DNA of 64,000 bases from an uncultured Roseburia sp. (GTDB lineage: Bacteria > Bacillota_A > Clostridia > Lachnospirales > Lachnospiraceae). Position numbers and translations under genes: made by a program. Shown one piece after another: positions 15,304-23,456 of this stretch. The stretch is from positions 62,001 through 126,000 of the forward strand of contig CAAEAE010000103.1 in the NCBI GenBank assembly GCA_900753715.1, read 5' to 3'. The notes below the pieces were generated by a model. That model was given only the letters and a program-made list of their open reading frames with translations. It ran no database searches and was not told the origin of the DNA. The stretch's first letter is position 1; each line of letters begins with the position of its first letter.

Positions 15304-18300
15304 GTGGCGGATAAAGTAGATAGTATTACCCTCGAAATCGAAGCAACGACACAAAAGGCAGATAAAGGAATAGATAAGACAATAGAGAGCCTGAAAGCTA
15401 TGAAAACAGCCTTGAATGGTATAAACACAAAGAAATTACGGCAGGAAATGGAAAGTTTCGAGGACTTCCAGAAGAAACTGCAGACAGCGTTTTCTAATAT
15501 CAAAGTGTCAGGAAATCCTGAAGAATTAAGAAAACAAATTGCACAGGTGGAGGCCCGGCTTGATGCACTGACAAAAAAAGAAAATAAATTAAAAACTGTA
15601 TCAGGAATAAATGAAAACTCTAAACAATACAGAAATTTAGTTTATGACATTGCAGAAGCAAAAAGCGCGTTAGAACAGTTATATTCGGCTATGGATAAAG
15701 TAAACGCACAAAAGCCGCTTAATTTCTGGGAAAAACCAAACTGGGCGGAGAATCTGCAGAACTACGGCACAACAGACGAAAGCGTTATAAAATCCCGGCT
15801 CGGATCTGCTGAGGATGTGGAAAAAGTTGAAAGCGTGGCGACATATGCGGCGAATAATATAAAGCAGTCATTTACAGAAGTAGCACAGACCGAGACAGAG
15901 GCGGCGGAGAATGTCCAGAAAATGGGCGGAAAGATGCAGACGCTAAAAGGTATAGCCGAACAGTTAAAGACGGCTTTTTCTGGCATTCGTGAAAAAATTG
16001 CGCTTGGTTCTGGTACGGAGAAGTTCAACGCAGATATGCAGGATCTCATAGACGGCATGAACCAGGCAAAGTACACCATGAAGCAGATGGAGAGCGGGGC
16101 AAAGGCTTTTGATTCTACGACATACGAGAGGGCGGCACAGGATTTAGCGGAAGCATCGGAGCAGATGCGAAATTATAAAAACTCTCTGACAGGTGCAACA
16201 GAGCAGACAAGCCGCCTAAAAACGGTACTTTCTGGAATTGGTGGAGCAGTAAAGGGAACTTTTGCAAAAATGAGTTCTATTGGTTCCGGGATTGTTTCAG
16301 CGTGCAAGAAAGCCGCCGGAGCATTGAGAGGGTTAAAAGCTCAGATTCCTAAACTTGGCACAGCATTTAGCGGACTTGGTAAGAAAATAAGGAGCGTCAC
16401 ACGCTTATTTGCATTTATGGTATTACGCCGGGCAATCACGGCATTATTAAACACCATGAAGCAGGGCTTTGATACACTGGCGCAGTATTCGGCGGCAAAG
16501 GGTACAGAGTTCAATAAAAATATTTCGTCTATGCAGTCTGGGGTGAAACAGCTTGGAAATAGCATAATTGCAGCATTTGAACCGCTTATAAATGCTGTTA
16601 CCCCTATTGTTAACGCTTTTATATCAAAACTGATAGAGGCAACGAACGCCATCGGTCAATTTTTCGCTGCATTAACAGGGAAGTCAACATTTACTCATGC
16701 AAAAAAGGTTGTAGGAAATTATGCGGAAAGTCTCGACAAAGCAACAGCGAGTACAAAGAAACTTGCAACGGCTACAGCCGGGATTGATGAGTTAAATATA
16801 TTACAGGACAACAACGGCGATAACAGCGGCGGATCTGGTGCAACTAATCCGGCGGACTCTTTCGAGACTGAGAAAGTCGGGGACAAGTTCGCAAATCTCG
16901 CACAGATGATAAAGGACGCATGGGAAAAGGCGGATTTTTCAGAAATTGGCGCGATGGTGGCGGAAAAGATCAACGCAGCATTAGAGGGCATAGACTGGGC
17001 GAAAATCAAAGAAACATCAAAGAAGATAGCGCAGAGTATAGGAACATTTATAAATGGCTTTGTAGGGGCGTTAGATTGGTCTCTGGTAGGTTCTACTATT
17101 GGCGAGGGTATCAATACCGCCCTAACATTTGCAAATACTCTTTTAACAACAATAGACTGGGGAATGATAGGGCGATCACTTGCAACCGGCTTAAATTCCG
17201 CCGTAAAAGTGATAGACTGGCCGGCGGTTGGCTCTTTGGTGTGTAATGGGTTCAATTCTATTATTGATCTGCTTTATGATTTTGTGTCAACTTTTGACTT
17301 TACAAATTTAGGGGAGAGTATTGGAACCGCCATAACAACGGCAATAAAAGGCATTAAGTGGAGCAAAGGCGGCGCAGCTATTGGAAAGGCTGTAACAGGA
17401 TTATTTGATACATTTAATGGATTTGTAAAGAAAACGGATTTCGCCGCACTGGGGAAAGGGATTGTTTCGGCAATCGGTGGATTCTTTAAAAATCTTTCTT
17501 GGGGTTCGATTGGTTCAGCCTTATCAAACGCAATAAAAGCCTTGTGCGATTCTTTATATGGGGTTGTTTCCGGCACAGATTGGGCGGCGGTTCCTCAGTA
17601 TATCGTTGACGCTATCAAGGATTTTTTCACAGGTTTTGACTGGTCCGGTGTTTCTAAGAGCTTGGGAAAACTTCTCGGATCTGCTGTAAAAGGTGCAATT
17701 GATTTTGTCGGCAGTATCTGGGATATGTTAAAAAAATCCTGGGGCAATTTGTCCGACTATTTCAATACTTACATCGAGGATGCAGGCGGGGACATTATCG
17801 CCGGGTTATGGAATGGGATAGCAAACGCATTGAAAAATTGCGGCACATGGATAAAAAACAATCTGTTTCAGCCTTTTATTGATGGATTCAAAGACGCATT
17901 CGGAATACACAGCCCATCAAAGGAAATGCAGACAATGGGAGGCTATATCGTCGAGGGGTTAATATCTGGTATTTCCGGCAAATTCTCAGATTGTCAAGCC
18001 AAAGTTTTAGAATGGGCTGGTAAAATCAAAGATTGGTTTTCTGGTACATCATTCGGGAAAATATGTAAATCAACATGGGAGACATACGGGCAGAATATCA
18101 TAGGCGGTTTTAGGGATAAAATCGGCAATGCTTACACTTCCACAAGGGATAAAATTTCGGCGTGGGCTTCTGATGTAAAAGATTATTTTTCCGGCAGTTC
18201 TCACGGTGCTGTAAACTCTACTACCTGGGCAAGTTATGCAGACAAGGTTGTATCTGGGTTCAGAGAAAAGATCGGGAATACTTATACAACAGTACGTTCT

Positions 18301-19260
18301 AATATTTCCACATGGGCGGCAGACATAAAGGATTATTTCACAGGATCCGGCAAAGGTGCGATAAACTTAACTACTTTTAGTAATTATGCAGACAAGGTTG
18401 TATCTGGGTTCCGGGAGAAGATAGGAAGCACATACACAACAGTTAGGGACAAAATATCCACATGGGCCTCAGATATACGCGATTATTTTACAAGTAGCTC
18501 ACACGGATCTATTAACAGTACAAAATTTTCAACTTTTGCCGGTAATATTATAAGCGGATTTAAGGGAAAAATCACAACATCCTACAGTGATTGTCAAACC
18601 AGTATTACAACATGGGCGAATAAAGTAAAAACGTGGTTTTCTGATACTGCAAGCGTCTCTTCGTTCCAGGGATTCGCTAAAAACGTGGTTCATGGTTTTC
18701 GTGATGGAATCAACAGTTTTTATAGAGATTGTGAGGATGCCGTTAAGTCGTGGGCCTCTAAAGTCTCTGACTGGTTCAAAGAAAAACTTGATATAAACAG
18801 CCCCTCTAAAGTGTTTGAGCAATTCGGATTATATACGGTTCAGGGATTTAACAAGGGCATTGATACCGCAGGAGAAAGCACGAAAAAGGCTGTTTCTGGA
18901 TGGCTTGCACCTTTTGACAATGTTTCTATAAATCCGATGTTATCAATCAATGATGCGGCATTAAAAGATTACCGGGTAAATTATGGAGAAGATTTTCGTG
19001 ATATAAGTGTGCAGCGATACACGCATAACAGCATAAGCGGAGCCGTACAAGCTGCAATCGTGACAGATAATCCACTAACGGCAGCATTTAGGGAGATAGC
19101 AGAATCTGTTATAGTTCCGGCAATTCAGAACGTAGAAACACAGGCAAAGCGGCAGGCAGACAAAAACGAGCAGACTATTGTAGAAATCGGAGGCCGGACG
19201 ATAACGGACGCAGTACGCGAACAGAAGAGCAGAAACGGTTTTTCTTTCCAACCAACATAA
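15304..19260 (+). CDS. Giant phage tail tape-measure-like protein
   Basis: About 1318 aa. Residues 1-250 are coiled-coil rich, a hydrophobic segment lies near residues 365-385 (RLFAFMVLRRAITALL), and residues about 560-815 hold repeats of roughly 30-45 aa with a DW-x-x-IG core. Two SPSK motifs (HSPSKEMQTMG near 868, NSPSKVFEQFG near 1165) flank five to six repeats of about 52 aa containing (I/V)SGFREKIG and WA-x-D-(I/V)-KDYF. This layout is typical of siphophage tape measure proteins, which set tail length and help DNA injection. The GTG at 15304 is chosen for AAAGGCGG upstream and the terminator before it. Finding it alone, without other tail genes, is very unusual. Confidence 0.82.
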   Translation: MADKVDSITLEIEATTQKADKGIDKTIESLKAMKTALNGINTKKLRQEMESFEDFQKKLQTAFSNIKVSGNPEELRKQIAQVEARLDALTKKENKLKTVSGINENSKQYRNLVYDIAEAKSALEQLYSAMDKVNAQKPLNFWEKPNWAENLQNYGTTDESVIKSRLGSAEDVEKVESVATYAANNIKQSFTEVAQTETEAAENVQKMGGKMQTLKGIAEQLKTAFSGIREKIALGSGTEKFNADMQDLIDGMNQAKYTMKQMESGAKAFDSTTYERAAQDLAEASEQMRNYKNSLTGATEQTSRLKTVLSGIGGAVKGTFAKMSSIGSGIVSACKKAAGALRGLKAQIPKLGTAFSGLGKKIRSVTRLFAFMVLRRAITALLNTMKQGFDTLAQYSAAKGTEFNKNISSMQSGVKQLGNSIIAAFEPLINAVTPIVNAFISKLIEATNAIGQFFAALTGKSTFTHAKKVVGNYAESLDKATASTKKLATATAGIDELNILQDNNGDNSGGSGATNPADSFETEKVGDKFANLAQMIKDAWEKADFSEIGAMVAEKINAALEGIDWAKIKETSKKIAQSIGTFINGFVGALDWSLVGSTIGEGINTALTFANTLLTTIDWGMIGRSLATGLNSAVKVIDWPAVGSLVCNGFNSIIDLLYDFVSTFDFTNLGESIGTAITTAIKGIKWSKGGAAIGKAVTGLFDTFNGFVKKTDFAALGKGIVSAIGGFFKNLSWGSIGSALSNAIKALCDSLYGVVSGTDWAAVPQYIVDAIKDFFTGFDWSGVSKSLGKLLGSAVKGAIDFVGSIWDMLKKSWGNLSDYFNTYIEDAGGDIIAGLWNGIANALKNCGTWIKNNLFQPFIDGFKDAFGIHSPSKEMQTMGGYIVEGLISGISGKFSDCQAKVLEWAGKIKDWFSGTSFGKICKSTWETYGQNIIGGFRDKIGNAYTSTRDKISAWASDVKDYFSGSSHGAVNSTTWASYADKVVSGFREKIGNTYTTVRSNISTWAADIKDYFTGSGKGAINLTTFSNYADKVVSGFREKIGSTYTTVRDKISTWASDIRDYFTSSSHGSINSTKFSTFAGNIISGFKGKITTSYSDCQTSITTWANKVKTWFSDTASVSSFQGFAKNVVHGFRDGINSFYRDCEDAVKSWASKVSDWFKEKLDINSPSKVFEQFGLYTVQGFNKGIDTAGESTKKAVSGWLAPFDNVSINPMLSINDAALKDYRVNYGEDFRDISVQRYTHNSISGAVQAAIVTDNPLTAAFREIAESVIVPAIQNVETQAKRQADKNEQTIVEIGGRTITDAVREQKSRNGFSFQPT
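18010..18790 (+). repeat. Tandem coding repeats of about 153 bp in the tape-measure gene
   Basis: Successive units share long identical stretches: GCAGACAAGGTTGTATCTGG occurs at about 18239 and again at about 18389. The unit codes for a repeat of about 52 aa ending in KDYF-type sequence. The near identity of some units implies recent expansion or homogenisation. Confidence 0.75.
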
Positions 19261-19551
19261 AATTTTATTGTTGCAATAGTGATATTGCACAACAAAATAT
19301 AAACGAACTGCGTTTTCAAGTGTTTGCACCGATTACAGAAAAAGTGTTGTTTAGTCCGCTATACAAAGAACGAACCGCAATGTTTAACGGACTAAACAAT
19401 GCTGATTTTATGGGAAAAATCCTTGTTTATTTAGTCAATATCTTTTATTCTTACGCCGTGTTATTGTGATGCCAACAGATAAATAACAGATAAAAAGAGA
19501 TGTAAAAAATAGTATTTATCTGCTGACATTCAAAAGAAAGGAGGCGAGAGG
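19261..19551. other. Non-coding region with three inverted repeats
   Basis: After the tape-measure stop there is an imperfect hairpin (19262-19300, TTGTTGCAATA/TATTGCACAAC). Next comes a perfect 12 bp inverted repeat, TTGTTTAGTCCG (19347-19358) and CGGACTAAACAA (19388-19399), then a 10 bp one, CAGATAAATA (19476-19485) and TATTTATCTG (19513-19522). The first may terminate transcription; the others look like operators for the downstream excisionase/replication genes. No gene is seen here. Confidence 0.6.
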
Positions 19552-19749
19552 ATGAGAAAGGCTCAGTATACTAAACCAGACAGACCGCTGCTTGTGACAG
19601 TGCCAGAGTTTCAGGGATATACAGGACTCGGGAGAAAGACAGCGCAAAGAATCGCGGAGGAAGCAGGTGCGATAGTCAAAGTTGGAAGATTGACAAAGGT
19701 TAATCTAAAAAAGGCGGAGGCATATATCGATCAAGCTAATGAATTGTAA
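19552..19749 (+). CDS. Excisionase/AlpA-like small HTH protein
   Basis: A 65-aa basic protein with LVTVPEFQGYTGLGRKTAQR followed by IAEEAGAIVKVGRLTKVNL. The pattern is a winged-helix/MerR-like module as in Xis and AlpA proteins, which direct excision or activate element genes. AAAGGAGG lies a few bases before the ATG at 19552. It stands at the head of the replication module and next to inverted repeats, as expected for a small DNA-binding switch protein. Family assignment is by pattern only. Confidence 0.65.
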   Translation: MRKAQYTKPDRPLLVTVPEFQGYTGLGRKTAQRIAEEAGAIVKVGRLTKVNLKKAEAYIDQANEL

Positions 19750-19792
19750 CGGTTGCATTACTCAGTGTTACACATTGTAAAATGTAACGGTT
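19743..19792. repeat. Direct repeats TGTAACGGTT with an internal inverted copy
   Basis: TGTAACGGTT at 19745-19754 and 19783-19792, with GTGTTACAC between them that can pair with the TGTAAC cores. It sits directly before the replication initiator gene and may be its operator. Confidence 0.5.
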
Positions 19793-19819
19793 AGAGTTCA
19801 TTACTAGAAAGGAGGACGC

Positions 19820-20617
19820 TTGGAAGGGTGGATAAAGTTACACAGAAAGACGCTTGACAATCCGATTGTTATGAAAGACTCCGCTCATTTCGCAGTATGG
19901 GCATACTTGTTATTGAATGCTACGCACGCAGAGAAACAGGCAATATTTAAGGGGAAGAGGATTGTATTACAACCGGGACAGCTAATAACGGGTTGTATCT
20001 CCATATCTGACAAACTAAAGTTGAACGAAAGCAAGGTTAGGAGGGTTCTAAACGACTTTCAGAATGACGGACAGATTGACAGACAAACAAGCAATAAAAA
20101 CTCCCTTATTTCAATACTTAATTGGGGATTGTACCAAAAAAGTGACGGACAAAATGACGGAAAAAATGACAGACAACCGACAGACAACCGACAGACCAAA
20201 AGCCAAAAAGTGACGACAAACAAGAATGTTTTTAAACAAGAATGTAAGAATGAAAGAAACAGTATATATTATCCCACTAATAAATTAGTGGGATCGTCAG
20301 ACATAAAGAAGTCTGACGTTCCAACACTTACAGAAACAGAGGCATTGTCTGCGGCTAATGATGTTTCAGAAAAGCGAGGATTTCCGGAAGAACTGAAAAA
20401 AGCTTTTAACAGGTGGGTAACGTACAAGTACACCAGAGGGGACGCATTTAAAAACTATTACGCTGTTGATAAAGTTGGACAGGCTATAGAAAGTCATTCA
20501 AAGGATTATGCAGGGCGTGTTAATGAACGAAGTACAAACCAAGTTGTTAAATTGATTGATTATTGCATCACGACAAACACAAAGAGCGTCTGTTGGTCAC
20601 AGATTTATAGCATTTAA
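19820..20617 (+). CDS. Phage-type replication initiator (replisome-organiser-like, N-terminal winged helix)
   Basis: A 265-aa protein. The N-terminus GWIKLHRKTLDNPIVMKD and LQPGQLITG (residues about 3-65) are hallmarks of phage replisome organiser/DnaD-like initiators with a winged-helix domain (LKLNESKVRRVLNDFQNDG). A low-complexity linker (about 110-170) follows and then a helical C-terminal domain probably recruiting host helicase loader. The start is TTG at 19820 with AAAGGAGG just upstream. The linker-coding DNA contains iteron-like repeats and hairpins, so the origin probably lies inside the gene. Confidence 0.78.
   Translation: MEGWIKLHRKTLDNPIVMKDSAHFAVWAYLLLNATHAEKQAIFKGKRIVLQPGQLITGCISISDKLKLNESKVRRVLNDFQNDGQIDRQTSNKNSLISILNWGLYQKSDGQNDGKNDRQPTDNRQTKSQKVTTNKNVFKQECKNERNSIYYPTNKLVGSSDIKKSDVPTLTETEALSAANDVSEKRGFPEELKKAFNRWVTYKYTRGDAFKNYYAVDKVGQAIESHSKDYAGRVNERSTNQVVKLIDYCITTNTKSVCWSQIYSI
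20060..20320 (+). repeat. Candidate replication origin inside the initiator gene
   Basis: Repeats of the type TGACGGACA/TGACAGACAA recur at 20064-20090 and 20142-20199, including tandem CCGACAGACAA units. Two perfect hairpins follow: ATCCCACTAA/TTAGTGGGAT (20271-20294) and CGTCAGAC/GTCTGACG (20295-20318). Origins embedded in the linker-coding part of initiator genes are well known in lambdoid and Gram-positive phages; assignment here is inference. Confidence 0.55.
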
Positions 20618-20634
20618 CGAGAGGAGGGCACAAA

Positions 20635-20949
20635 GTGAATAATATGCAGAAATGGAAAGCCGGATGGACCGGCCCCGATCAGAAGATTAAATACAGAAAA
20701 GCAGCAAGCAGAGAAGAAATAGACGATCTTGTTTTTCTTAGCCGTGTTATTTCTGTAATTGCTGAGGATGATTGTACAGAGTTTATATTCTTAGAGTGTG
20801 ATCTAGTTTCGTTTATATCTGTAAAGTATTTTGAGGATGGAAAAATACTCGTCGGAAGATGGAAAAACAAGGATAACCCATATAATTCTATTTTGTTTAG
20901 AAATGAATACGGACAACTGCAGGCTCTAAGAAAGGAAGCCAAGGAATGA
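20635..20949 (+). CDS. Element protein of unknown function, 104 aa
   Basis: Starts at GTG 20635 (MNNMQKWKAGWTGPDQKIKY) with GAGAGGAGGG upstream, 17 bases after the replication gene. It is soluble, with an acidic middle (VIAEDDCTEFIFLECDL). There is no motif I can name. Its position between the initiator and TerS-like genes suggests it belongs to the same operon. Confidence 0.65.
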   Translation: MNNMQKWKAGWTGPDQKIKYRKAASREEIDDLVFLSRVISVIAEDDCTEFIFLECDLVSFISVKYFEDGKILVGRWKNKDNPYNSILFRNEYGQLQALRKEAKE

Positions 20950-21028
20950 CGATTTTAACTGGGAATCATGGCGGAGGAGCTAGGGTTCACGGATAAAATA
21001 ACACTACGGCAGAGAGGAGGCGAAAAGG

Positions 21029-21559
21029 ATGGCGAAAGGAAACCCAAAAAGCAACTTTCCCAACGCTCAACAGCCGGCAATAAAACCGGAGGAAATGGGC
21101 GGAATGGTCGCAACTATGGAAGAATTGCGAGAACTTCCCAAAATAAATACTAATGACCCGGACGAATTAGAAAGCCGTGTGAGGTATTTTTTTGAATGGT
21201 GCACAGAAAAACAGTTACGCCCAGGGGTTGAGCTTATGGCGTTGTGTATAGGGACATCACGCCAGAATTTATGGAAGTGGGAGCAGGCAGGAGGGAAGAA
21301 AGGGGAAATAGTAGGAAGAGCAAAACAGGTTATTGCTGCATTATTGGAACAATGGAGCATTTGCGGAAAGATAAACCCGGCTACATCATGCTTTCTTCTT
21401 AAAAATCATTTTGGTTATAAAGATCAATATGATGTTTCTGCGGTTCCAGTTAATCAAATGGATTCTTTACCAACAGCAGAGGAAATTGTAAAAGGCATTC
21501 CACAAATAACCGCCGGAGATATTGAGCCGGATTTCACAGACATTTTAGAGGATGGATAG
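21029..21559 (+). CDS. Terminase small subunit-like DNA-packaging protein
   Basis: A 176-aa protein with an N-terminal HTH-like part (GTSRQNLWKWE, about residues 74-84) and a C-terminal KINPATSCFLLKNHFGYKD segment (about residues 112-130), a pattern I know from small terminase subunits of Firmicute phages. TerS recognises the pac/cos site and loads DNA onto TerL. AGAGGAGGCG lies before the ATG at 21029. No large terminase gene is present in the element, so if functional it would have to partner with the TerL of a helper phage, as in SaPI-type satellites. Confidence 0.68.
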   Translation: MAKGNPKSNFPNAQQPAIKPEEMGGMVATMEELRELPKINTNDPDELESRVRYFFEWCTEKQLRPGVELMALCIGTSRQNLWKWEQAGGKKGEIVGRAKQVIAALLEQWSICGKINPATSCFLLKNHFGYKDQYDVSAVPVNQMDSLPTAEEIVKGIPQITAGDIEPDFTDILEDG

Positions 21560-21619
21560 AACGCCCATTTGCGCGGGCGCGTTGACATCTAAAAAAGAAG
21601 ATTGAGGAAAGGAAAAGTC

Positions 21620-22537
21620 ATGTTAAGCAGATCATTAGAGAAAACAACGAAAGATTTTATTGTTGCAATCAACCAGGCAGCAAAGGCACAGGCGGAGCAG
21701 ATCGCCGAAATAAGATCACAGACAATTTACACGGAAGAACACAAGAACGAGCAAGAAGGCAAAGTCAGAGCGGCAACGGCGGCAGCTATGCAGATGGTTA
21801 GAGATACGGCGCGGGATTCGATCACGTTCGCTTTTGCGAATGCACGCGCAACGGTCGAAAATTCAGTATCAGAGGGCGCACATGATACCACTTTCGAGGA
21901 GATCAAGAACGCAGCAGAGGCAACCGGCGGAGATTTTACCGAGTTTGAAATTGGTGTATTGCTTGAAAAGTGCGCCGGTCATTATTGGGCGATGAAATTA
22001 TTGTCACGATTGACAAGGGACAACACCAACGCCGCCGCAATTCTCAAAGAGCGGTTTAAGATGCCAGACCCAAACTATTATTTGACTTTGTTCAATGACG
22101 AAGAAAGCTATTTACTTGGTTTTATACAGATATACAAGGACGATCAGGCCGCCCCTATAGATATCGCAAAAAGTGACGTGAACGGCGAAACGCTTATTTC
22201 TGGGGATCACTTCCAGAGATTACACGAACGGTTAGAGATCAACCCGGACTATTTGACCGACGATGATTTCTTGGCTCCGGTGTTGCGCTCCTTTGAACGC
22301 AGAACGCTTAGATCGTCCGGCATTGTGTTAGATGTGAACGACACAGAAAGCCGAAAGAGAGTAAAAGCAGCGGCGAGACATGGCGGAGCTGTCAAAAATT
22401 GTTTAATGCGTACCGTGTGGAAAGCAACCGTTGAAGAGGAAACAAAGATAATGTGGCAGGAAGCGCAGGACAACGCACAAATAAAATACGGATCAGCGGG
22501 GTATGACGCTTTTAATGCTGTGGGGAGCAGATACTAA
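21620..22537 (+). CDS. Element protein of unknown function, 305 aa, helical
   Basis: Starts MLSRSLEKTTKDFIVAINQA at 21620 with AGGAAAGGA upstream; an in-frame TTG at 21602 is less likely because the SD overlaps it. The first 100 residues are charged and helical with many Ala/Gln/Glu, the rest mixed. It follows the TerS-like gene by 60 bases. I do not recognise a family. In satellites, the gene after terS often redirects capsid assembly or packaging, so a scaffold or capsid-remodelling role is a speculation worth testing. Confidence 0.62.
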   Translation: MLSRSLEKTTKDFIVAINQAAKAQAEQIAEIRSQTIYTEEHKNEQEGKVRAATAAAMQMVRDTARDSITFAFANARATVENSVSEGAHDTTFEEIKNAAEATGGDFTEFEIGVLLEKCAGHYWAMKLLSRLTRDNTNAAAILKERFKMPDPNYYLTLFNDEESYLLGFIQIYKDDQAAPIDIAKSDVNGETLISGDHFQRLHERLEINPDYLTDDDFLAPVLRSFERRTLRSSGIVLDVNDTESRKRVKAAARHGGAVKNCLMRTVWKATVEEETKIMWQEAQDNAQIKYGSAGYDAFNAVGSRY

Positions 22538-22660
22538 TATATGTGTGTGAGTGCGTGAGAGCTTTGCATTGCCTTTTTAATGCTTTCAATGACAAATTAT
22601 ACACAAAAGCACGTTGAAAGCCTTAAAACGGCAATACAGAGCGCAGAAAGGGCAAAGAAA

Positions 22661-22689
22661 AACACCCGGTTGTTATTCTGCCGGGTGTT
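22661..22689. terminator. Bidirectional intrinsic terminator
   Basis: AACACCCGG pairs with CCGGGTGTT around an AT-rich loop. It lies between the convergent 305-aa gene and the RHH gene and slightly overlaps the stop of the latter. Confidence 0.65.
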
Positions 22690-22843
22690 AGCTCTCTCTT
22701 TGTGATTTAAGATAGTTTTTAATAATTGTATTTATCAGATTGGTAAATGAGCGGTTTTCATTGTCGGCGATCCGCTGCAATTCTGCTTTATCTTCTTTGG
22801 TTAAGGTTAAAAGCACTTGTGTTTTATCTTTTCCGATAGCCAT
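22688..22843 (-). CDS. Ribbon-helix-helix (CopG/Arc-type) regulator
   Basis: A 51-aa protein, MAIGKDKTQVLLTLTKEDKA then ELQRIADNENRSFTNLINTI. A short beta strand (TQVLLTL) precedes two helices, the RHH fold that binds palindromic operators as a dimer. The ATG at 22843 has GGAGGT 7 bases upstream; upstream in-frame codons add nothing. It is the only element gene on the minus strand. It is divergent from the 107-aa gene at 22997, with two identical-core palindromes in between, so it most likely represses both itself and that gene. Confidence 0.78.
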   Translation of the reverse strand: MAIGKDKTQVLLTLTKEDKAELQRIADNENRSFTNLINTIIKNYLKSQRES

Positions 22844-22899
22844 TTTATACCTCCATTCTGCACGATGCAATTATTATACAATCATATTAAAAATATTTC

Positions 22900-22913
22900 A
22901 AGTTATATAACTT
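22900..22913. promoter_or_regulatory. Palindromic operator 1 (AAGTTATATAACTT)
   Basis: A perfect 14 bp palindrome in the divergent intergenic region upstream of the RHH gene, sharing the core GTTATATAAC with operator 2. Confidence 0.7.
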
Positions 22914-22957
22914 TATATATTGCAATCATACGCAAAACATGGTAATATATACATACA

Positions 22958-22971
22958 AGGTTATATAACCT
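22958..22971. promoter_or_regulatory. Palindromic operator 2 (AGGTTATATAACCT)
   Basis: A perfect 14 bp palindrome 58 bp from operator 1, centre to centre, and 25 bases before the 107-aa gene. Confidence 0.7.
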
Positions 22972-22996
22972 AGTCTACAGAAAGGAGACAAAAACA

Positions 22997-23320
22997 ATGT
23001 ATATTCAGGATTCGACACTTGCAAGCGCATTTGATAATGCGGTGGCGGAGTATATCGAACAGACAGAAGCGGAGTTATTGGCAGAGTATAAAAGTATAAG
23101 CAATATCGCTAATTCTAACAAGTCTGACATTAACTTGCTAAAAAATTCGGCCGCAAAAGATTATCACAAATTTATCGTAGAATTTTGTAAGGACTACAAA
23201 AAAGAGTACGAAAAAAGCCACGGGGAAAAATACCCGGGTTTTGTAAATGTATTTACTAAAATTCAAAGAGATGAATTAGTGAAAGAGTACAAAGAGTACT
23301 TAAAAGAACTATTTAAGTAA
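22997..23320 (+). CDS. RHH-controlled element protein of unknown function, 107 aa
   Basis: Starts MYIQDSTLASAFDNAVAEYI at an ATG with AAAGGAGAC upstream. It is highly helical and charged, with a lysine-rich C-terminus (KEYKEYLKELFK), and probably soluble. It is transcribed alone between the twin operators and a terminator, so it is a dedicated target of the RHH repressor. Such isolated, tightly repressed genes often encode helper-interference or inducible effector proteins, but no motif supports a specific function. Confidence 0.65.
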   Translation: MYIQDSTLASAFDNAVAEYIEQTEAELLAEYKSISNIANSNKSDINLLKNSAAKDYHKFIVEFCKDYKKEYEKSHGEKYPGFVNVFTKIQRDELVKEYKEYLKELFK

Positions 23321-23326
23321 AAAAAT

Positions 23327-23365
23327 AAGGTTCCCCACGCACCGACCAAAGCACCGGGAAACCTT
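23327..23365 (+). terminator. Intrinsic terminator-like hairpin
   Basis: AAGGTTCCC pairs with GGGAAACCTT (one bulge) after the 107-aa gene; the T-run is short. Confidence 0.5.
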
Positions 23366-23456
23366 AACAGAATAATTCTTGATGATGAAACCACCACGTT
23401 TTTATTTTATTGTGCGTGCGCTTCCTTGTCAAGGTAAAGAAAAGGAGGCTTGTAAA

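Noticed and set aside
20271..20318. Adjacent hairpins considered as a CRISPR-like or attachment repeat
   Set aside because: The two hairpins differ in sequence and are not a regularly spaced array; an origin-associated role fits better.
20946..20996. 16-aa frame overlapping the end of the 104-aa element gene
   Set aside because: Too short and without any conserved feature; the GGAGGAG inside it does not serve a clear start.
20968..21153. 61-codon frame overlapping the start of the TerS-like gene
   Set aside because: Out of frame with the TerS-like protein and of biased basic composition typical of a shadow frame.
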